The notes under the pieces are model-generated. The model was not told the DNA's origin. It saw only the letters and a list, made by a program, of their open reading frames with translations, and ran no database searches. A DNA stretch of 64,000 bases. Origin: Streptomyces sp. FIT100 (GTDB taxonomy: Bacteria; Actinomycetota; Actinomycetes; Streptomycetales; Streptomycetaceae). The position numbers and the translations under genes were made by a program. Below are positions 47,880 to 57,043 of this stretch, piece by piece. Where the stretch lies: the NCBI RefSeq assembly GCF_024584805.1, contig NZ_CP075715.1, positions 1,662,001-1,726,000 of the forward strand, in the 5' to 3' direction. Position 1 is the stretch's first letter. Each line of letters starts with the position of its first letter.

Positions 47880-48287
47880 TCAGAACGCGAGGACCGCCAG
47901 CGTCAGCCCGATGAACACCGCCATCACCCCCACGAGCACGAAAGCGCGGTCGACACGTCCGCGCTCATGGCCGAGCAGGACGACATCGCGCGGGTCGTCG
48001 GTGTCGTACGAGATCCGGACAGTGGAGCCGGGGGTGAGGGGCCGCCCGCGGCCCGGCGGGGCGGGTGCGGGGACCTCCACGACCCGGCCGTCCCCGGTCT
48101 CGTACTGGAGCAGCGGCCGGTCGGCGCCGGGGGCGGCGGGCTTGACGAGCGCGACGGCGGTGCCGCCCCGTGCCGTGATCCGCCGGGTGCGGTGCAGGCC
48201 GTACGCACCGGCGAGCAGCGCCACGACCCCGCCGAGGAGGGTGAAACCCGCGAAGACGATCAGCGCCGTGTCCATACCGTCAGTCAT
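47880..48287 (-). CDS. DUF3592-type membrane protein
   Basis: A 135-residue protein with an N-terminal membrane helix (about 7-29), a soluble beta-rich centre (GGTAVALVKPAAPGADRPLLQYETGDGRVVEVPAP; TVRISYDTDDPRDVVLLG) and a C-terminal helix (116-134). This two-helix, one-beta-domain layout is that of DUF3592. The function is unknown. The ATG at 48287 has GGAGG nine bases upstream. Confidence 0.75.
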   Translation of the reverse strand: MTDGMDTALIVFAGFTLLGGVVALLAGAYGLHRTRRITARGGTAVALVKPAAPGADRPLLQYETGDGRVVEVPAPAPPGRGRPLTPGSTVRISYDTDDPRDVVLLGHERGRVDRAFVLVGVMAVFIGLTLAVLAF

Positions 48288-48356
48288 GGTGGCGCACCTC
48301 CCCGGACGGGGTGTCCTTTTCGGGCTACGTATACGGCGCCCTGACGGCGGACGGTG

Positions 48357-48959
48357 CTACGAAGGGCGGGCGCGCTCCTCCAGGATCGCCCACACCTCAC
48401 GGACCTGCGGTTCCAGCAACTCCAGCGGCCCGTCGTTGTCGATGACGAGGTCCGCGACGGCGCGCCGCTCCTCGCGCGTCACCTGCGCCGCCATCCGGGC
48501 CCGCGCATCGGACTCGCTCATTCCGCGCAGTCGGACGAGCCGGTCGAGCTGGGTCTCCGGGGACGCGTCCACGACCACGACCAGGTCGTAGAGCGCCGCC
48601 AGCCCGTTCTCGGCGAGCAGCGGCACATCGTGGACGACGACCGCGTCAGGCCGGGCGGCGGCCTCCAGCTCGGCCGAGCGTGCCCCGACGAGCGGATGCA
48701 CGATGGCGTTGAGCTCGGCCCTGCGGGCCTCGTCCGCGAAGACGATCGAGCCGAGTTTCGGCCGGTCCAGGGTGCCGTCGGCGGCGAGGATCTCGGACCC
48801 GAACGCCTCGACGACGGCCGCGAGGCCGGGCGTGCCGGGCTCGACGACCTCCCGGGCGATCCTGTCGGCGTCGATCAGCACCGCCCCGTACGACACGAAC
48901 AGTCGCGACACTTCGCTCTTGCCGGCGCCGATTCCACCGGTCAGGCCCACCTTCAGCAT
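48357..48959 (-). CDS. coaE: dephospho-CoA kinase
   Basis: Catalyses the last step of coenzyme A synthesis, phosphorylating dephospho-CoA. The 200-residue protein has Walker [14 protein letters not shown] near the N-terminus, [19 protein letters not shown] for the CoA-binding region, and [12 protein letters not shown], the usual signature. I chose the ATG at 48959: TAAGCT ends 7 nt upstream, so it may be leaderless. It lies between the DUF3592 and PAC2 genes on the same strand, in the conserved neighbourhood of rpsA. Confidence 0.95.
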   Translation of the reverse strand: MLKVGLTGGIGAGKSEVSRLFVSYGAVLIDADRIAREVVEPGTPGLAAVVEAFGSEILAADGTLDRPKLGSIVFADEARRAELNAIVHPLVGARSAELEAAARPDAVVVHDVPLLAENGLAALYDLVVVVDASPETQLDRLVRLRGMSESDARARMAAQVTREERRAVADLVIDNDGPLELLEPQVREVWAILEERARPS

Positions 48960-48966
48960 GGGCGGA

Positions 48967-48972
48967 AGCTTA
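48967..48972 (-). promoter_or_regulatory. -10 of the coaE promoter
   Basis: TAAGCT on the minus strand ends 7 nt before the coaE ATG; no Shine-Dalgarno is present, as in leaderless genes. The -35 is not clear. Confidence 0.45.
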
Positions 48973-49035
48973 AGGGCCGCTCTCCGCGCCCGTCCCTGCA
49001 CCCCTGGAGTTCGCCCTCCTAGGGTTTGTCCTCCT

Positions 49036-49977
49036 CTAGGGTTTGTCTTCCTCGCGCTCGGCGAGGAAGCGCTCGAACTCCCGGCCGATCTCGTCGGCGG
49101 AGGGCAGGTCGACGGGCTCGGCCACGAGACTGCCGCGTGTCTCCGCGCCCGCCATCGCGTCGTACTGGTGCTCGAGCCCCTGGACCAGGCTCACCAGCTC
49201 CTCGTCGCCCTCGCCGATCTGGCGGTCGATCTCTGTCTGGGTCCGCTGGGCCTGGACGCGCAGGGCGTGTGCGACGTCCGGCAGCACCAGTCCCGTCGCG
49301 GCCGTGATCGCTTCGAGCGCGGTGAGCGCCGCGTCGGGGTAGGACGAGCGGGCGACGTAGTGCGGTACGTGCGCGGCGACGCCGAGGACGTCGTGTCCGG
49401 ACTGCATCAGCCGGTACTCGACGAGCGCCTCCGCGCTGCCCGGCACCTGGGCCTCGTCGAAGGGGCTGCGATGGCCGGGCATGAGGTCGGTGCGGTTGCC
49501 GTGCGGGGTGATGCCGACGGGGCGGGTGTGCGGGACGCCCATGGGGATGCCGTGGAAGTTCACGGACAGGCGCACGCCGAGCCGCTCGACGATCTGCCGT
49601 ACGGCGGCGGCGAAGCGCTCCCACTCGACATCCGGCTCGGGCCCCGAGAGCAGCAGGAAGGGCGCGCCCGTGGCGTCCTGGACCAGCCGGACCTCGATGA
49701 CGGGGGTCTCGTACGCCGTCCAGCGGTCACGCCGGAAGGTCAGCAGCGGCCTGCGCGCACGGTAGTCGACGAGCCGGTCGTGGTCGAACCGCGCGACCAC
49801 CTGGTGCGGAAGCGAGTCCAGCAGCGACTCGACGATCTGCTCACCGGTCTCCCCCGCGTCGATGTATCCGTCGAAGTGGTAGAGCATGACCAGTCCGGCC
49901 GACTCCTGCGCGAGCGCCATGTCGACGACGGCCAGGCCCTTGGGCTCCCACTCGTACAAACCCTGCGGATCAACCAC
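49036..49977 (-). CDS. PAC2 (proteasome assembly chaperone-like) family protein
   Basis: A 313-residue actinobacterial PAC2-family protein. [39 protein letters not shown] and [25 protein letters not shown] match the conserved core, a Rossmann-like fold related to eukaryotic proteasome assembly chaperones. The C-terminus is a charged coiled-coil-like helix ([15 protein letters not shown]). The start is GTG 49977 with GAGGAGGAG nine bases upstream. Cytoplasmic; whether it acts with the actinobacterial proteasome is unproven. Confidence 0.85.
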   Translation of the reverse strand: MVDPQGLYEWEPKGLAVVDMALAQESAGLVMLYHFDGYIDAGETGEQIVESLLDSLPHQVVARFDHDRLVDYRARRPLLTFRRDRWTAYETPVIEVRLVQDATGAPFLLLSGPEPDVEWERFAAAVRQIVERLGVRLSVNFHGIPMGVPHTRPVGITPHGNRTDLMPGHRSPFDEAQVPGSAEALVEYRLMQSGHDVLGVAAHVPHYVARSSYPDAALTALEAITAATGLVLPDVAHALRVQAQRTQTEIDRQIGEGDEELVSLVQGLEHQYDAMAGAETRGSLVAEPVDLPSADEIGREFERFLAEREEDKP

Positions 49978-50084
49978 GGTTACCGCTCCTCCTCGTGTCC
50001 GTACGGAAGAACGCCCTGCACCCGGGCGGGAATTCCCTGCCCGTGAGCCGTTCTCGACGGCGTGTGACCGGCTCGATCGGAGAC

Positions 50085-50160
50085 GAAGGCGTGAGGAGGG
50101 GACGGCGTGAGGAGGGGACGGCACGTGGAGCGGACGGCACGTGGAGCGGACGCGGCGCGC
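50085..50160. repeat. short GC-rich tandem repeats between rpsA and the PAC2 gene
   Basis: Two copies of GTGAGGAGGGGACGGC are followed directly by two copies of ACGTGGAGCGGACGGC. No gene is supported in this 288-bp gap apart from the rpsA terminator. Confidence 0.8.
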
Positions 50161-50200
50161 GGGGGCCGAAAGCGCACCGCCCGAAAGCGCGCGAACGCGA

Positions 50201-50233
50201 ACGAGGCCCGCCCCCGAAGGGAACGGGCCTCGT
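50201..50233 (-). terminator. rpsA hairpin terminator
   Basis: A 10-bp stem (50201-50210 with 50224-50233) lies 33 bp past the rpsA stop. Confidence 0.85.
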
Positions 50234-50265
50234 CGTCAGCCGGTGATCAGCTGGGGGTCAGAGCC

Positions 50266-51759
50266 TCAGCTCTGGCCGCCGGCCAGCTTCTCGCGGAGCG
50301 CGGCCAGGGCCTCGTCCGACGCCAGGGCGCCGGAGTTGTCGTCCGACTCCGAGGAGTACGAACCACCCTGCGGCGCGGCGGCCGGAGCGGCGGCGCCGCC
50401 CTCGGCAGCGGCGGCCTCGTCGGCCTCGCGGCTCTTGATGACCTGGGCCTGGTGCTGCTCGAAGCGCTGCTGCGCCTCGGCGTACTGGCCCTCCCACGCC
50501 TCGCGCTGGGTCTCGAAGCCCTCGAGCCAGTCGTTGGTCTCCGGGTCGAAGCCCTCGGGGTAGATGTAGTTCCCCTGGTCGTCGTACGACGCGGCCATGC
50601 CGTACAGCGTCGGGTCGAACTCGACCGAGGCCGGGTCGGCACCGAAGGACTCGTTGGCCTGCTTCAGGGACAGCGAGATCCGGCGACGCTCGAGGTCGAT
50701 GTCGATGACCTTGACGAAGATCTCGTCGTTGACCTGGACGACCTGCTCCGGGATCTCCACGTGGCGCTCGGCCAGCTCGGAGATGTGGACCAGACCCTCG
50801 ATGCCCTCGTCCACGCGGACGAACGCACCGAACGGAACGAGCTTGGTGACCTTACCCGGGACGACCTGGCCGATCTGGTGCGTACGGGCGAACTGCTGCC
50901 ACGGGTCCTCCTGCGTCGCCTTCAGCGACAGGGAGACACGCTCGCGGTCCATGTCCACGTCGAGAACCTCGACGGTGACCTCCTGGCCGACCTCGACGAC
51001 CTCGGACGGGTGGTCGATGTGCTTCCAGGACAGCTCGGAGACGTGCACCAGGCCGTCGACGCCACCCAGGTCCACGAAGGCACCGAAGTTGACGATCGAG
51101 GAGACCACACCGGAGCGGACCTGACCCTTCTGCAGGGTCGTGAGGAACGTCTGGCGGACTTCGGACTGGGTCTGCTCCAGCCAGGCGCGGCGGGACAGGA
51201 CCACGTTGTTGCGGTTCTTGTCCAGCTCGATGATCTTGGCCTCGAGCTCCTTGCCGACGTACGGCTGGAGGTCGCGGACGCGGCGCATCTCGACCAGGGA
51301 GGCCGGGAGGAAGCCACGGAGGCCGATGTCGAGGATGAGACCACCCTTGACGACCTCGATGACGGTACCGGTGACGATGCCGTCCTCTTCCTTGATCTTC
51401 TCGATGGTGCCCCAGGCACGCTCGTACTGGGCGCGCTTCTTCGAGAGGATCAGGCGGCCTTCCTTGTCCTCCTTCTGGAGGACAAGGGCCTCGATCTCGT
51501 CGCCGACGGCCACGACCTCGTTGGGGTCGACGTCGTGCTTGATCGAGAGCTCGCGGCTCGGGATGACACCTTCGGTCTTGTAACCGATGTCGAGCAGGAC
51601 CTCGTCCCGGTCGACCTTCACGATGACGCCGTCGACGATGTCGCCGTCGTTGAAGTACTTGATCGTCTCGTCGATCGCGGCGAGGAAGGCTTCCTCGTTA
51701 CCGATGTCGTTGACCGCAACCTGCGGGGTGGTGGCGGTGGTCTCGGTGCTGCTCGTCAT
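50266..51759 (-). CDS. rpsA: 30S ribosomal protein S1
   Basis: A 497-residue RNA-binding protein with four S1 domains, at roughly residues 40-110, 125-190, 210-280 and 295-365 (GDIVDGVIVKVDRDEVLLDIG, GIVTGTVIEVVKGGLILDIG, GQVRSGVVSSIVNFGAFVDLG, GQVVPGKVTKLVPFGAFVRVD). Four domains instead of the six in E. coli is usual for actinobacteria. The C-terminus is Ala/Ser/acidic and disordered. It helps load mRNA; leaderless genes, common here, do not need it. A classic promoter lies about 195 bp upstream. Confidence 0.97.
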   Translation of the reverse strand: MTSSTETTATTPQVAVNDIGNEEAFLAAIDETIKYFNDGDIVDGVIVKVDRDEVLLDIGYKTEGVIPSRELSIKHDVDPNEVVAVGDEIEALVLQKEDKEGRLILSKKRAQYERAWGTIEKIKEEDGIVTGTVIEVVKGGLILDIGLRGFLPASLVEMRRVRDLQPYVGKELEAKIIELDKNRNNVVLSRRAWLEQTQSEVRQTFLTTLQKGQVRSGVVSSIVNFGAFVDLGGVDGLVHVSELSWKHIDHPSEVVEVGQEVTVEVLDVDMDRERVSLSLKATQEDPWQQFARTHQIGQVVPGKVTKLVPFGAFVRVDEGIEGLVHISELAERHVEIPEQVVQVNDEIFVKVIDIDLERRRISLSLKQANESFGADPASVEFDPTLYGMAASYDDQGNYIYPEGFDPETNDWLEGFETQREAWEGQYAEAQQRFEQHQAQVIKSREADEAAAAEGGAAAPAAAPQGGSYSSESDDNSGALASDEALAALREKLAGGQS

Positions 51760-51954
51760 GTGGGAAAGGGCTCCGGTACGGACATTGAGTCGTAGGTACT
51801 GCTACGCCGAGAGCCCGTATCGCAGCTGATGAAGCCGGACAGCCAAGGAAGCGCCAACCCGAGAGGAATGGCGCCTCGAGAACCGAGGGGACATACAACA
51901 GATGCGAGCGCGGCCTGCTCCGTCTGAGGCGCACAAGCCCGCAGCGCAACCTTT

Positions 51955-51983
51955 AGCATAAGGGGGCGGCAGGGCACGGTCAA
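51955..51983 (-). promoter_or_regulatory. HrdB-type promoter of rpsA
   Basis: Minus strand: TTGACC, 17 bp, TATGCT. The -10 lies about 195 nt before the rpsA start, so the message has a leader of roughly 190 nt. Confidence 0.85.
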
Positions 51984-52154
51984 TGCGCGAAGCCCCCACC
52001 GGGGGCGGAACGGCCCATACCCGGCGCAACTCGCTGTCCGACAGGGCCGCATACTGGTGCGCGACGCGTACGGCGACACTCGGTGCATCGACACTCGGAC
52101 GCCTACGGCAGCACCCACCGGGCGCGGCTTCAGCAACGTACAACGACGGGCGAG

Positions 52155-52994
52155 ATGATCCAAGGGTACGAACCGGACGACCAGCCGGGGCCGGAACCGG
52201 AGTACGAACCGGAGGCCACCCGGCGTGCCGCAGGCGACGCGGAGAGCAGCCGGGCCAGCCGCGGCTGGTGGGACCGCAACGCGGACGAGTACCAGCACGA
52301 GCACGGGACGTTCCTCGGCGACGACCGCTTCGTCTGGGGGCCGGAAGGGCTCGACGAGGCGGAGGCGCGGCTGCTCGGGCCCGCGGAGTCGCTGAAAGGC
52401 AAGGACGTCCTGGAGATCGGGGCCGGTGCGGCGCAGTGCTCGCGCTGGCTGGCCGCACAGGGCGCGCGCCCGGTGGCGCTCGACCTCTCGCACCGCCAGT
52501 TGCAGCACGCCCTGCGCATCGGCGGCGGCTTCCCGCTCGTCGAGGCGGACGCCGGGGCGCTGCCCTTCGCCGACGGCTCCTTCGACCTGGCCTGCGCCGC
52601 CTATGGGGCGGTGCCGTTCGTGTCCGACCCGGTGGCGGTCTTCCGCGAGGTGGGGCGGGTCCTGCGACCGGGCGGCCGGTGGGTCTTCTCGGTGACGCAT
52701 CCGATCCGCTGGGCGTTCCCCGACGAGCCGGGGCCCGAGGGCCTGAGCGTGGCGGCCTCGTACTTCGACCGCACGCCCTACGTCGAGCAGGACGAGCGAG
52801 GGCGTGCCGTCTATGTGGAGCACCATCGGACGATCGGCGACCGGGTGCGGGACGTGGTGGCCGGGGGCTTCCGGCTGCTGGACCTGGTCGAGCCGGAGTG
52901 GCCCGCGTGGAACCACCAGGAGTGGGGCGGCTGGTCGCCGCTGCGCGGGAATCTGATCCCGGGGACGGCGATCTTCGTCTGCGAGCGGGACTGA
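52155..52994 (+). CDS. class I SAM-dependent methyltransferase
   Basis: A 279-residue methyltransferase. Motif I is VLEIGAGAAQCSRWLAAQG, binding S-adenosylmethionine, followed by ALDLSHRQL (motif II), LPFADGSFDLA (motif IV region) and VLRPGGRWVFSVTHP. The N-terminal 35 residues are Pro/Glu-rich. The substrate is unknown. Start ATG 52155; GTG/ATG codons upstream in frame lack a ribosome-binding site. It is divergent from rpsA. Confidence 0.88.
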   Translation: MIQGYEPDDQPGPEPEYEPEATRRAAGDAESSRASRGWWDRNADEYQHEHGTFLGDDRFVWGPEGLDEAEARLLGPAESLKGKDVLEIGAGAAQCSRWLAAQGARPVALDLSHRQLQHALRIGGGFPLVEADAGALPFADGSFDLACAAYGAVPFVSDPVAVFREVGRVLRPGGRWVFSVTHPIRWAFPDEPGPEGLSVAASYFDRTPYVEQDERGRAVYVEHHRTIGDRVRDVVAGGFRLLDLVEPEWPAWNHQEWGGWSPLRGNLIPGTAIFVCERD

Positions 52995-53133
52995 GCGCCC
53001 TCCTCGCCGCCGAGGACGCGTCGCAAGGATCCGCCAGTCACAGGATCTCCAGTCGCAGGGATTTGTCATACGAACTACGGGCTCTGTGGATGACGCACAC
53101 GACCGCCGGCGACGGGCATACGACACTGACGGC

Positions 53134-55638
53134 ATGATCCGAACCGACGCACTCGACGCGCTTCCCGTACGCACCGCCCTGCCCGCGCTGGAGCGGGCCC
53201 TGGCGGAACACGGGACGGCGGTGCTGTGCGCGCCGCCCGGCACGGGGAAGACGACGCTCGTGCCGCTCGCGCTGGCCGAGCGGGGTGCACGGGTCGTGGT
53301 CGCCGAGCCGCGCCGGATCGCCGCGCGGGCGGCGGCGCGGCGCATGGCGTGGCTGCTGGGCGAGCAGACCGGCGGGCGGGTCGGCTTCACCGTGCGCGGG
53401 GAGCGAGCCGTGTCCCGGGAGACGGTCGTCGAGGTCGTCACCACGGGTGTGCTGCTCCAGCGTCTCCAGCGGGACCAGGAGCTGCCCGGCGCCGATGTCG
53501 TGATCCTCGACGAGTGCCATGAGCGGCATCTGGACGCGGACACGGTGGCGGCGTTCCTGCTCGACGTCCGCGAGACGCTGCGGCCGGAGCTGCGGCTGGT
53601 GGCGGCATCGGCCACGACGGACGCCGCCGGGTGGGCGCGGCTGCTGGGCGGTGCTCCGGTGGTCGAGGCCGAGGGGGTCGCGCATCCGGTGGAGGTGGTC
53701 TGGGCGCCCCCGGCCCGGCCGGTGCGTCCGCCGCACGGGATGCGGGTGGATCCGGCGCAGCTGGCGCATGTGGCGTCGGTGGTGCGGCGGGGGCTGGCCG
53801 AGCGCACGGGTGACGTGCTGTGTTTTCTGCCCGGTGCCGGGGAGATCGCCCGGGTCGCCGGGCTGCTCGCGGATGCGGACGCCGACGTGCTTCAGGTGCA
53901 CGGCCGGGCGCCGGCGGCGGTGCAGGACGCGGTGCTCGCCGGTTCCGGCGACGGCCGCCGCCGGGTCGTGCTGGCGACGTCGGTCGCGGAGTCGTCGCTG
54001 ACCGTCCCGGGTGTGCGGGTCGTCGTCGACTCGGGCCTCGCACGTGAGCCGCGCACCGATCACGCCCGGGGCATCGGCTCGCTGACGACCGTACGGGCGT
54101 CGCAGGCGGCGGCGCGGCAGCGCGCCGGCCGGGCGGGGCGCGAGGCACCGGGCACGGTCTACCGCTGCTGGTCGGAGGCGGAGTACGGGCGGCTGCCGCG
54201 CTTCCCGGCGCCGGAGATCCGGATCGCGGACCTGACGGCGTTCGCACTCCAGGCGGCCTGCTGGGGCGATCCGGACGCCTCGGGTCTCGCCCTGCTGGAC
54301 CCCCCTCCCGGTGGCGCGATGGCCGCGGCCCGCTCGGTGCTCTCCGCGATCGGCGCGGTCGACGCGTCGGGCCGTGCCACGGAGCGCGGCGCACGGATGT
54401 CCCGCATGGGCCTGCACCCCCGGCTCGCCCGCGCCCTGGTCGACGGCGGGCCCGAGGTGGGCGTCCGGCGCGCCGCCGAGGTGGTGGCGCTGCTGAGCGA
54501 GGAGCCGCCGCGGGAGTACGGCGACGACCTCGCCGCCGCCTGGCGAGCGGCCCGCCGAGGCGGCGACGCGTACGGTGCGCTCTGGCGCGCGGAGGCGAGG
54601 CGGCTGGAGAACGCGGCCGCCTCCGAGGCCGGGCGGCGGACGGGACAGCTCTCCGATGACACCGTCGCCGGGTTCGTCGCCGCGCTCGCCTTCCCCGAGC
54701 GGGTCGCCCGCGGCCGGGGCGAGGGCGCCTATCTGATGGTCTCCGGGACGGGCGCCGAGCTCGGTGAGGGCTCGCGGCTGCGCAGTGCGCCGTGGCTCGC
54801 CGTGGCCGTCGCGGACCGGCCCGCGCACGCCGCATCGGCGCGGGTGCGGCTCGCGGCCGTCGTGGACGAGGAGACGGCGCGTACGGCCGCCTCGCATCTG
54901 CGGAGCAGCGGCGAGGAGGTGCACTGGGAGGACGGCGACGTCGTCGCCCGGCAGGTCGAGCGACTGGGCGCGGTGGAGCTGGCCGTGCGCCCGCTGAAGG
55001 AGCCAGGCCCCGGCCTCGTGCGCCACGCCCTGCTGGAGGGGCTGCGCCGCGAAGGGCTCGGGCTGCTGTCCTGGTCCCGGGATGCGGGTGCGCTGCGGCA
55101 GCGGCTGGCGTTCGTGCACCGGGTGCTCGGCGCCCCCTGGCCTGACGTGTCGGACGGCGCCCTGCTGGAGCGCGCCGCAGAGTGGCTGGAGCCTGAGCTG
55201 TCCCGGGCGCGCCGCCGGGCGGACCTGGCCCGTATCGACGTCGGTCAGGCGCTCCAGCGGCTGCTCCCCTGGGCGAGCGGCGAGGCGGCCCGGCTCGACG
55301 AGCTCGCGCCGGAGCGGATCGAGGTGCCGAGCGGCTCGCGGATACGGGTCGACTACGGCGGTGAGCAGCCCGTGCTGGCGGTGAAGCTCCAGGAGGTCTT
55401 CGGGCTCCAGGAGACGCCGCGCCTCGCCGGAGTCCCCGTACTCGTCCATCTTCTCTCCCCCGCCGGGCGGCCCGCCGCCGTCACCGCGGACCTGGCCTCG
55501 TTCTGGCGGGAGGGATACCGGGCGGTGCGGGCGGAGCTGCGCGGGCGCTATCCGAAGCACCCGTGGCCGGAGGACCCGACGACGGCGGAGCCGACGCGCA
55601 GGACCAACCGGGGCGCCGCACGGGACGTCGGACGCTGA
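53134..55638 (+). CDS. hrpB: ATP-dependent helicase HrpB
   Basis: An 834-residue DEAH-type RNA helicase of the HrpB family. Motif I APPGTGKTTLVPLAL, Ia VAEPRRIAARAAARRMA, II DECHERH (DExH box), III SATTDAA, V TSVAESSLTVPGVRVVVDSG, VI QRAGRAGR. The HrpB-specific C-terminus (IEVPSGSRIRVDYGGEQPVLAVKLQEVFG) is intact. Its cellular RNA target is unknown. Start ATG 53134, with GACACT 6 nt upstream as a weak -10. The stop is followed by tandem repeats and then the convergent DUF3068 gene. Confidence 0.93.
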   Translation: MIRTDALDALPVRTALPALERALAEHGTAVLCAPPGTGKTTLVPLALAERGARVVVAEPRRIAARAAARRMAWLLGEQTGGRVGFTVRGERAVSRETVVEVVTTGVLLQRLQRDQELPGADVVILDECHERHLDADTVAAFLLDVRETLRPELRLVAASATTDAAGWARLLGGAPVVEAEGVAHPVEVVWAPPARPVRPPHGMRVDPAQLAHVASVVRRGLAERTGDVLCFLPGAGEIARVAGLLADADADVLQVHGRAPAAVQDAVLAGSGDGRRRVVLATSVAESSLTVPGVRVVVDSGLAREPRTDHARGIGSLTTVRASQAAARQRAGRAGREAPGTVYRCWSEAEYGRLPRFPAPEIRIADLTAFALQAACWGDPDASGLALLDPPPGGAMAAARSVLSAIGAVDASGRATERGARMSRMGLHPRLARALVDGGPEVGVRRAAEVVALLSEEPPREYGDDLAAAWRAARRGGDAYGALWRAEARRLENAAASEAGRRTGQLSDDTVAGFVAALAFPERVARGRGEGAYLMVSGTGAELGEGSRLRSAPWLAVAVADRPAHAASARVRLAAVVDEETARTAASHLRSSGEEVHWEDGDVVARQVERLGAVELAVRPLKEPGPGLVRHALLEGLRREGLGLLSWSRDAGALRQRLAFVHRVLGAPWPDVSDGALLERAAEWLEPELSRARRRADLARIDVGQALQRLLPWASGEAARLDELAPERIEVPSGSRIRVDYGGEQPVLAVKLQEVFGLQETPRLAGVPVLVHLLSPAGRPAAVTADLASFWREGYRAVRAELRGRYPKHPWPEDPTTAEPTRRTNRGAARDVGR

Positions 55639-55643
55639 TCGGA

Positions 55644-55697
55644 CGTCGGAGGGTGACCGGGCGCCGGAGGGTGACCGGACGCCGGAGGGTGACCGGA
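55644..55697. repeat. 18-bp tandem repeats between hrpB and the DUF3068 gene
   Basis: Three near-identical copies of the unit GCCGGAGGGTGACCGGAC (first copy slightly changed) lie just after the hrpB stop. Confidence 0.85.
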
Positions 55698-55717
55698 TGT
55701 CGGACGCCGGCGAGATG

Positions 55718-56710
55718 TCAGACGCTGACCGGCTCCGGGGTGCGCTCCTCCACGGCGGGTCCTTCCGGCCGCCTGGAGCGCGCCTCCAGCCAGAGCGAGA
55801 GCACGAGCAGGCCCGCGCCGAGGGTCAGGAAGCTCCACGGCAGATAAGAGACGAGCAGCAGCACCAGCGTGCGGTTCGAGGACACGAGCTCGACGGTGTA
55901 GTCGATGTAGTCCTCGCGCATCTTCACATGGCCGGAGAAGGCCGTGACCTTGTCCCGGCCGCCCAGCAGGGAGCCGCCGCGCAGCTCCTCGCTGTGGATC
56001 TCCTCGCCGTTGACGGGGGCGCCGGTGAGGGGCTCGACCCAGAACATCCGCTTCGTCGTGTACCAGCGGGTGGTACCGGTCTGCTTCTCCAGGGTCGTCG
56101 CGTCGATGCCGGGCAGCGGCATCACCTTCGGGTACGGGACCTTGGTCCACGGGATCGTCTGCTCGAAGTAGTAGACCTCCAGGCCCCGGAAGGTCCTCGT
56201 CCCCTTGTAGTGGATGGGGGCGGAGGTGCGGGTCTGGGCGTCGAAGTACTCGTAGTCCCGCTTCTCGGTCAGGAAGGGCCATTTGAACTCGATGCCCTCG
56301 CGCCGGACCGCGTCACCGTCGACCATCTCGCCGGTCGCGTGCACGGGCGCCTGGGTGTGGGCGTCGAAGATGTAGCGCTCGGGGATCTGGGAGACCATCT
56401 TGCCGTCGGGGCCCTCGACGTACGACAGCGAGTCCCACACGACGACGTCCCGTCCGGCGTCCCGCTCGATCTTCGCCGACTCCTCGACGTTCCCCTTGAG
56501 GGTCTGGACGATGGTGACCTTCTCGACTTCCTTCGCCTCCATCGTGTCGTACTGGAGCAGGGTCGCGGGCTTCGCCTCCAGCACCATCTCCTGGTACTGG
56601 CTGGGCGGGATCTTCGCGAGCCGCGGGAAGGCGTACCAGCGCAGTACCGGCGCGAGGGCGGCGAAGAAGACGGCGAAGGCGAGGAGGACGAGGCTGGCTC
56701 GGCGGTGCAT
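55718..56710 (-). CDS. DUF3068 (PorA-like) membrane-anchored protein
   Basis: A 330-residue protein with membrane helices at both ends (about residues 5-25 and 285-308) and a large extracytoplasmic beta-rich domain between them (TLLQYDTMEAKEVEKVTIV, GIEFKWPFLTEKRDYEYFDAQTR, TTKRMFWVEPLTGAPVNGEEIH). This is the DUF3068 layout found across actinobacteria; function unknown. The ATG at 56710 has GGGAGGA upstream. It begins 17 bp after the stop of a 45-codon gene on the same strand, so the two are probably co-transcribed. Confidence 0.88.
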   Translation of the reverse strand: MHRRASLVLLAFAVFFAALAPVLRWYAFPRLAKIPPSQYQEMVLEAKPATLLQYDTMEAKEVEKVTIVQTLKGNVEESAKIERDAGRDVVVWDSLSYVEGPDGKMVSQIPERYIFDAHTQAPVHATGEMVDGDAVRREGIEFKWPFLTEKRDYEYFDAQTRTSAPIHYKGTRTFRGLEVYYFEQTIPWTKVPYPKVMPLPGIDATTLEKQTGTTRWYTTKRMFWVEPLTGAPVNGEEIHSEELRGGSLLGGRDKVTAFSGHVKMREDYIDYTVELVSSNRTLVLLLVSYLPWSFLTLGAGLLVLSLWLEARSRRPEGPAVEERTPEPVSV

Positions 56711-56727
56711 GGCGGCGGGTCCTCCCA

Positions 56728-56865
56728 CTACTTCTTGAGGCCGGGGACGGTGGTGTACAGCGGCTGGGGCGAGGTCTCCCCGGGGGGTACGTCCATCACG
56801 GCGATGAGCAGCATGACGAGGAGCACCGGGGCCAGCCCGATGGCGGCGGCGGCAAGGGCGCGCAT
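56728..56865 (-). CDS. small SPW_0924-family membrane protein
   Basis: A 45-residue protein with one hydrophobic helix (about residues 6-25) followed by GETSPQPLYTTVP, the signature I remember for the SPW_0924 family of small streptomycete proteins. The ATG at 56865 has GGGAGG at a proper distance. It lies directly upstream of the DUF3068 gene. Function unknown; easily missed because of its size. Confidence 0.75.
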   Translation of the reverse strand: MRALAAAAIGLAPVLLVMLLIAVMDVPPGETSPQPLYTTVPGLKK

Positions 56866-57043
56866 GGTCGGCCTCCCGGGGCACGGATCTGATACAGCGT
56901 CAGACGCGAGGGCGGGGGCACCGTAGCAACGTGGCGGCGAGATGAGAACACGTCTCACCGCATCCGGCGACGGCACCGCCCCTTCACCGGGTGCGGTGAA
57001 GGGGCGGCGATGTGCGCGACGGCGGGGTCCGGGGAGACAGCGC

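Noticed and set aside
53065..53090. A PafBC-type box before hrpB
   Set aside because: TTGTCATAC is present at 53063, but no TAnnnT follows at eight bases, and it is about 65 nt from the start.
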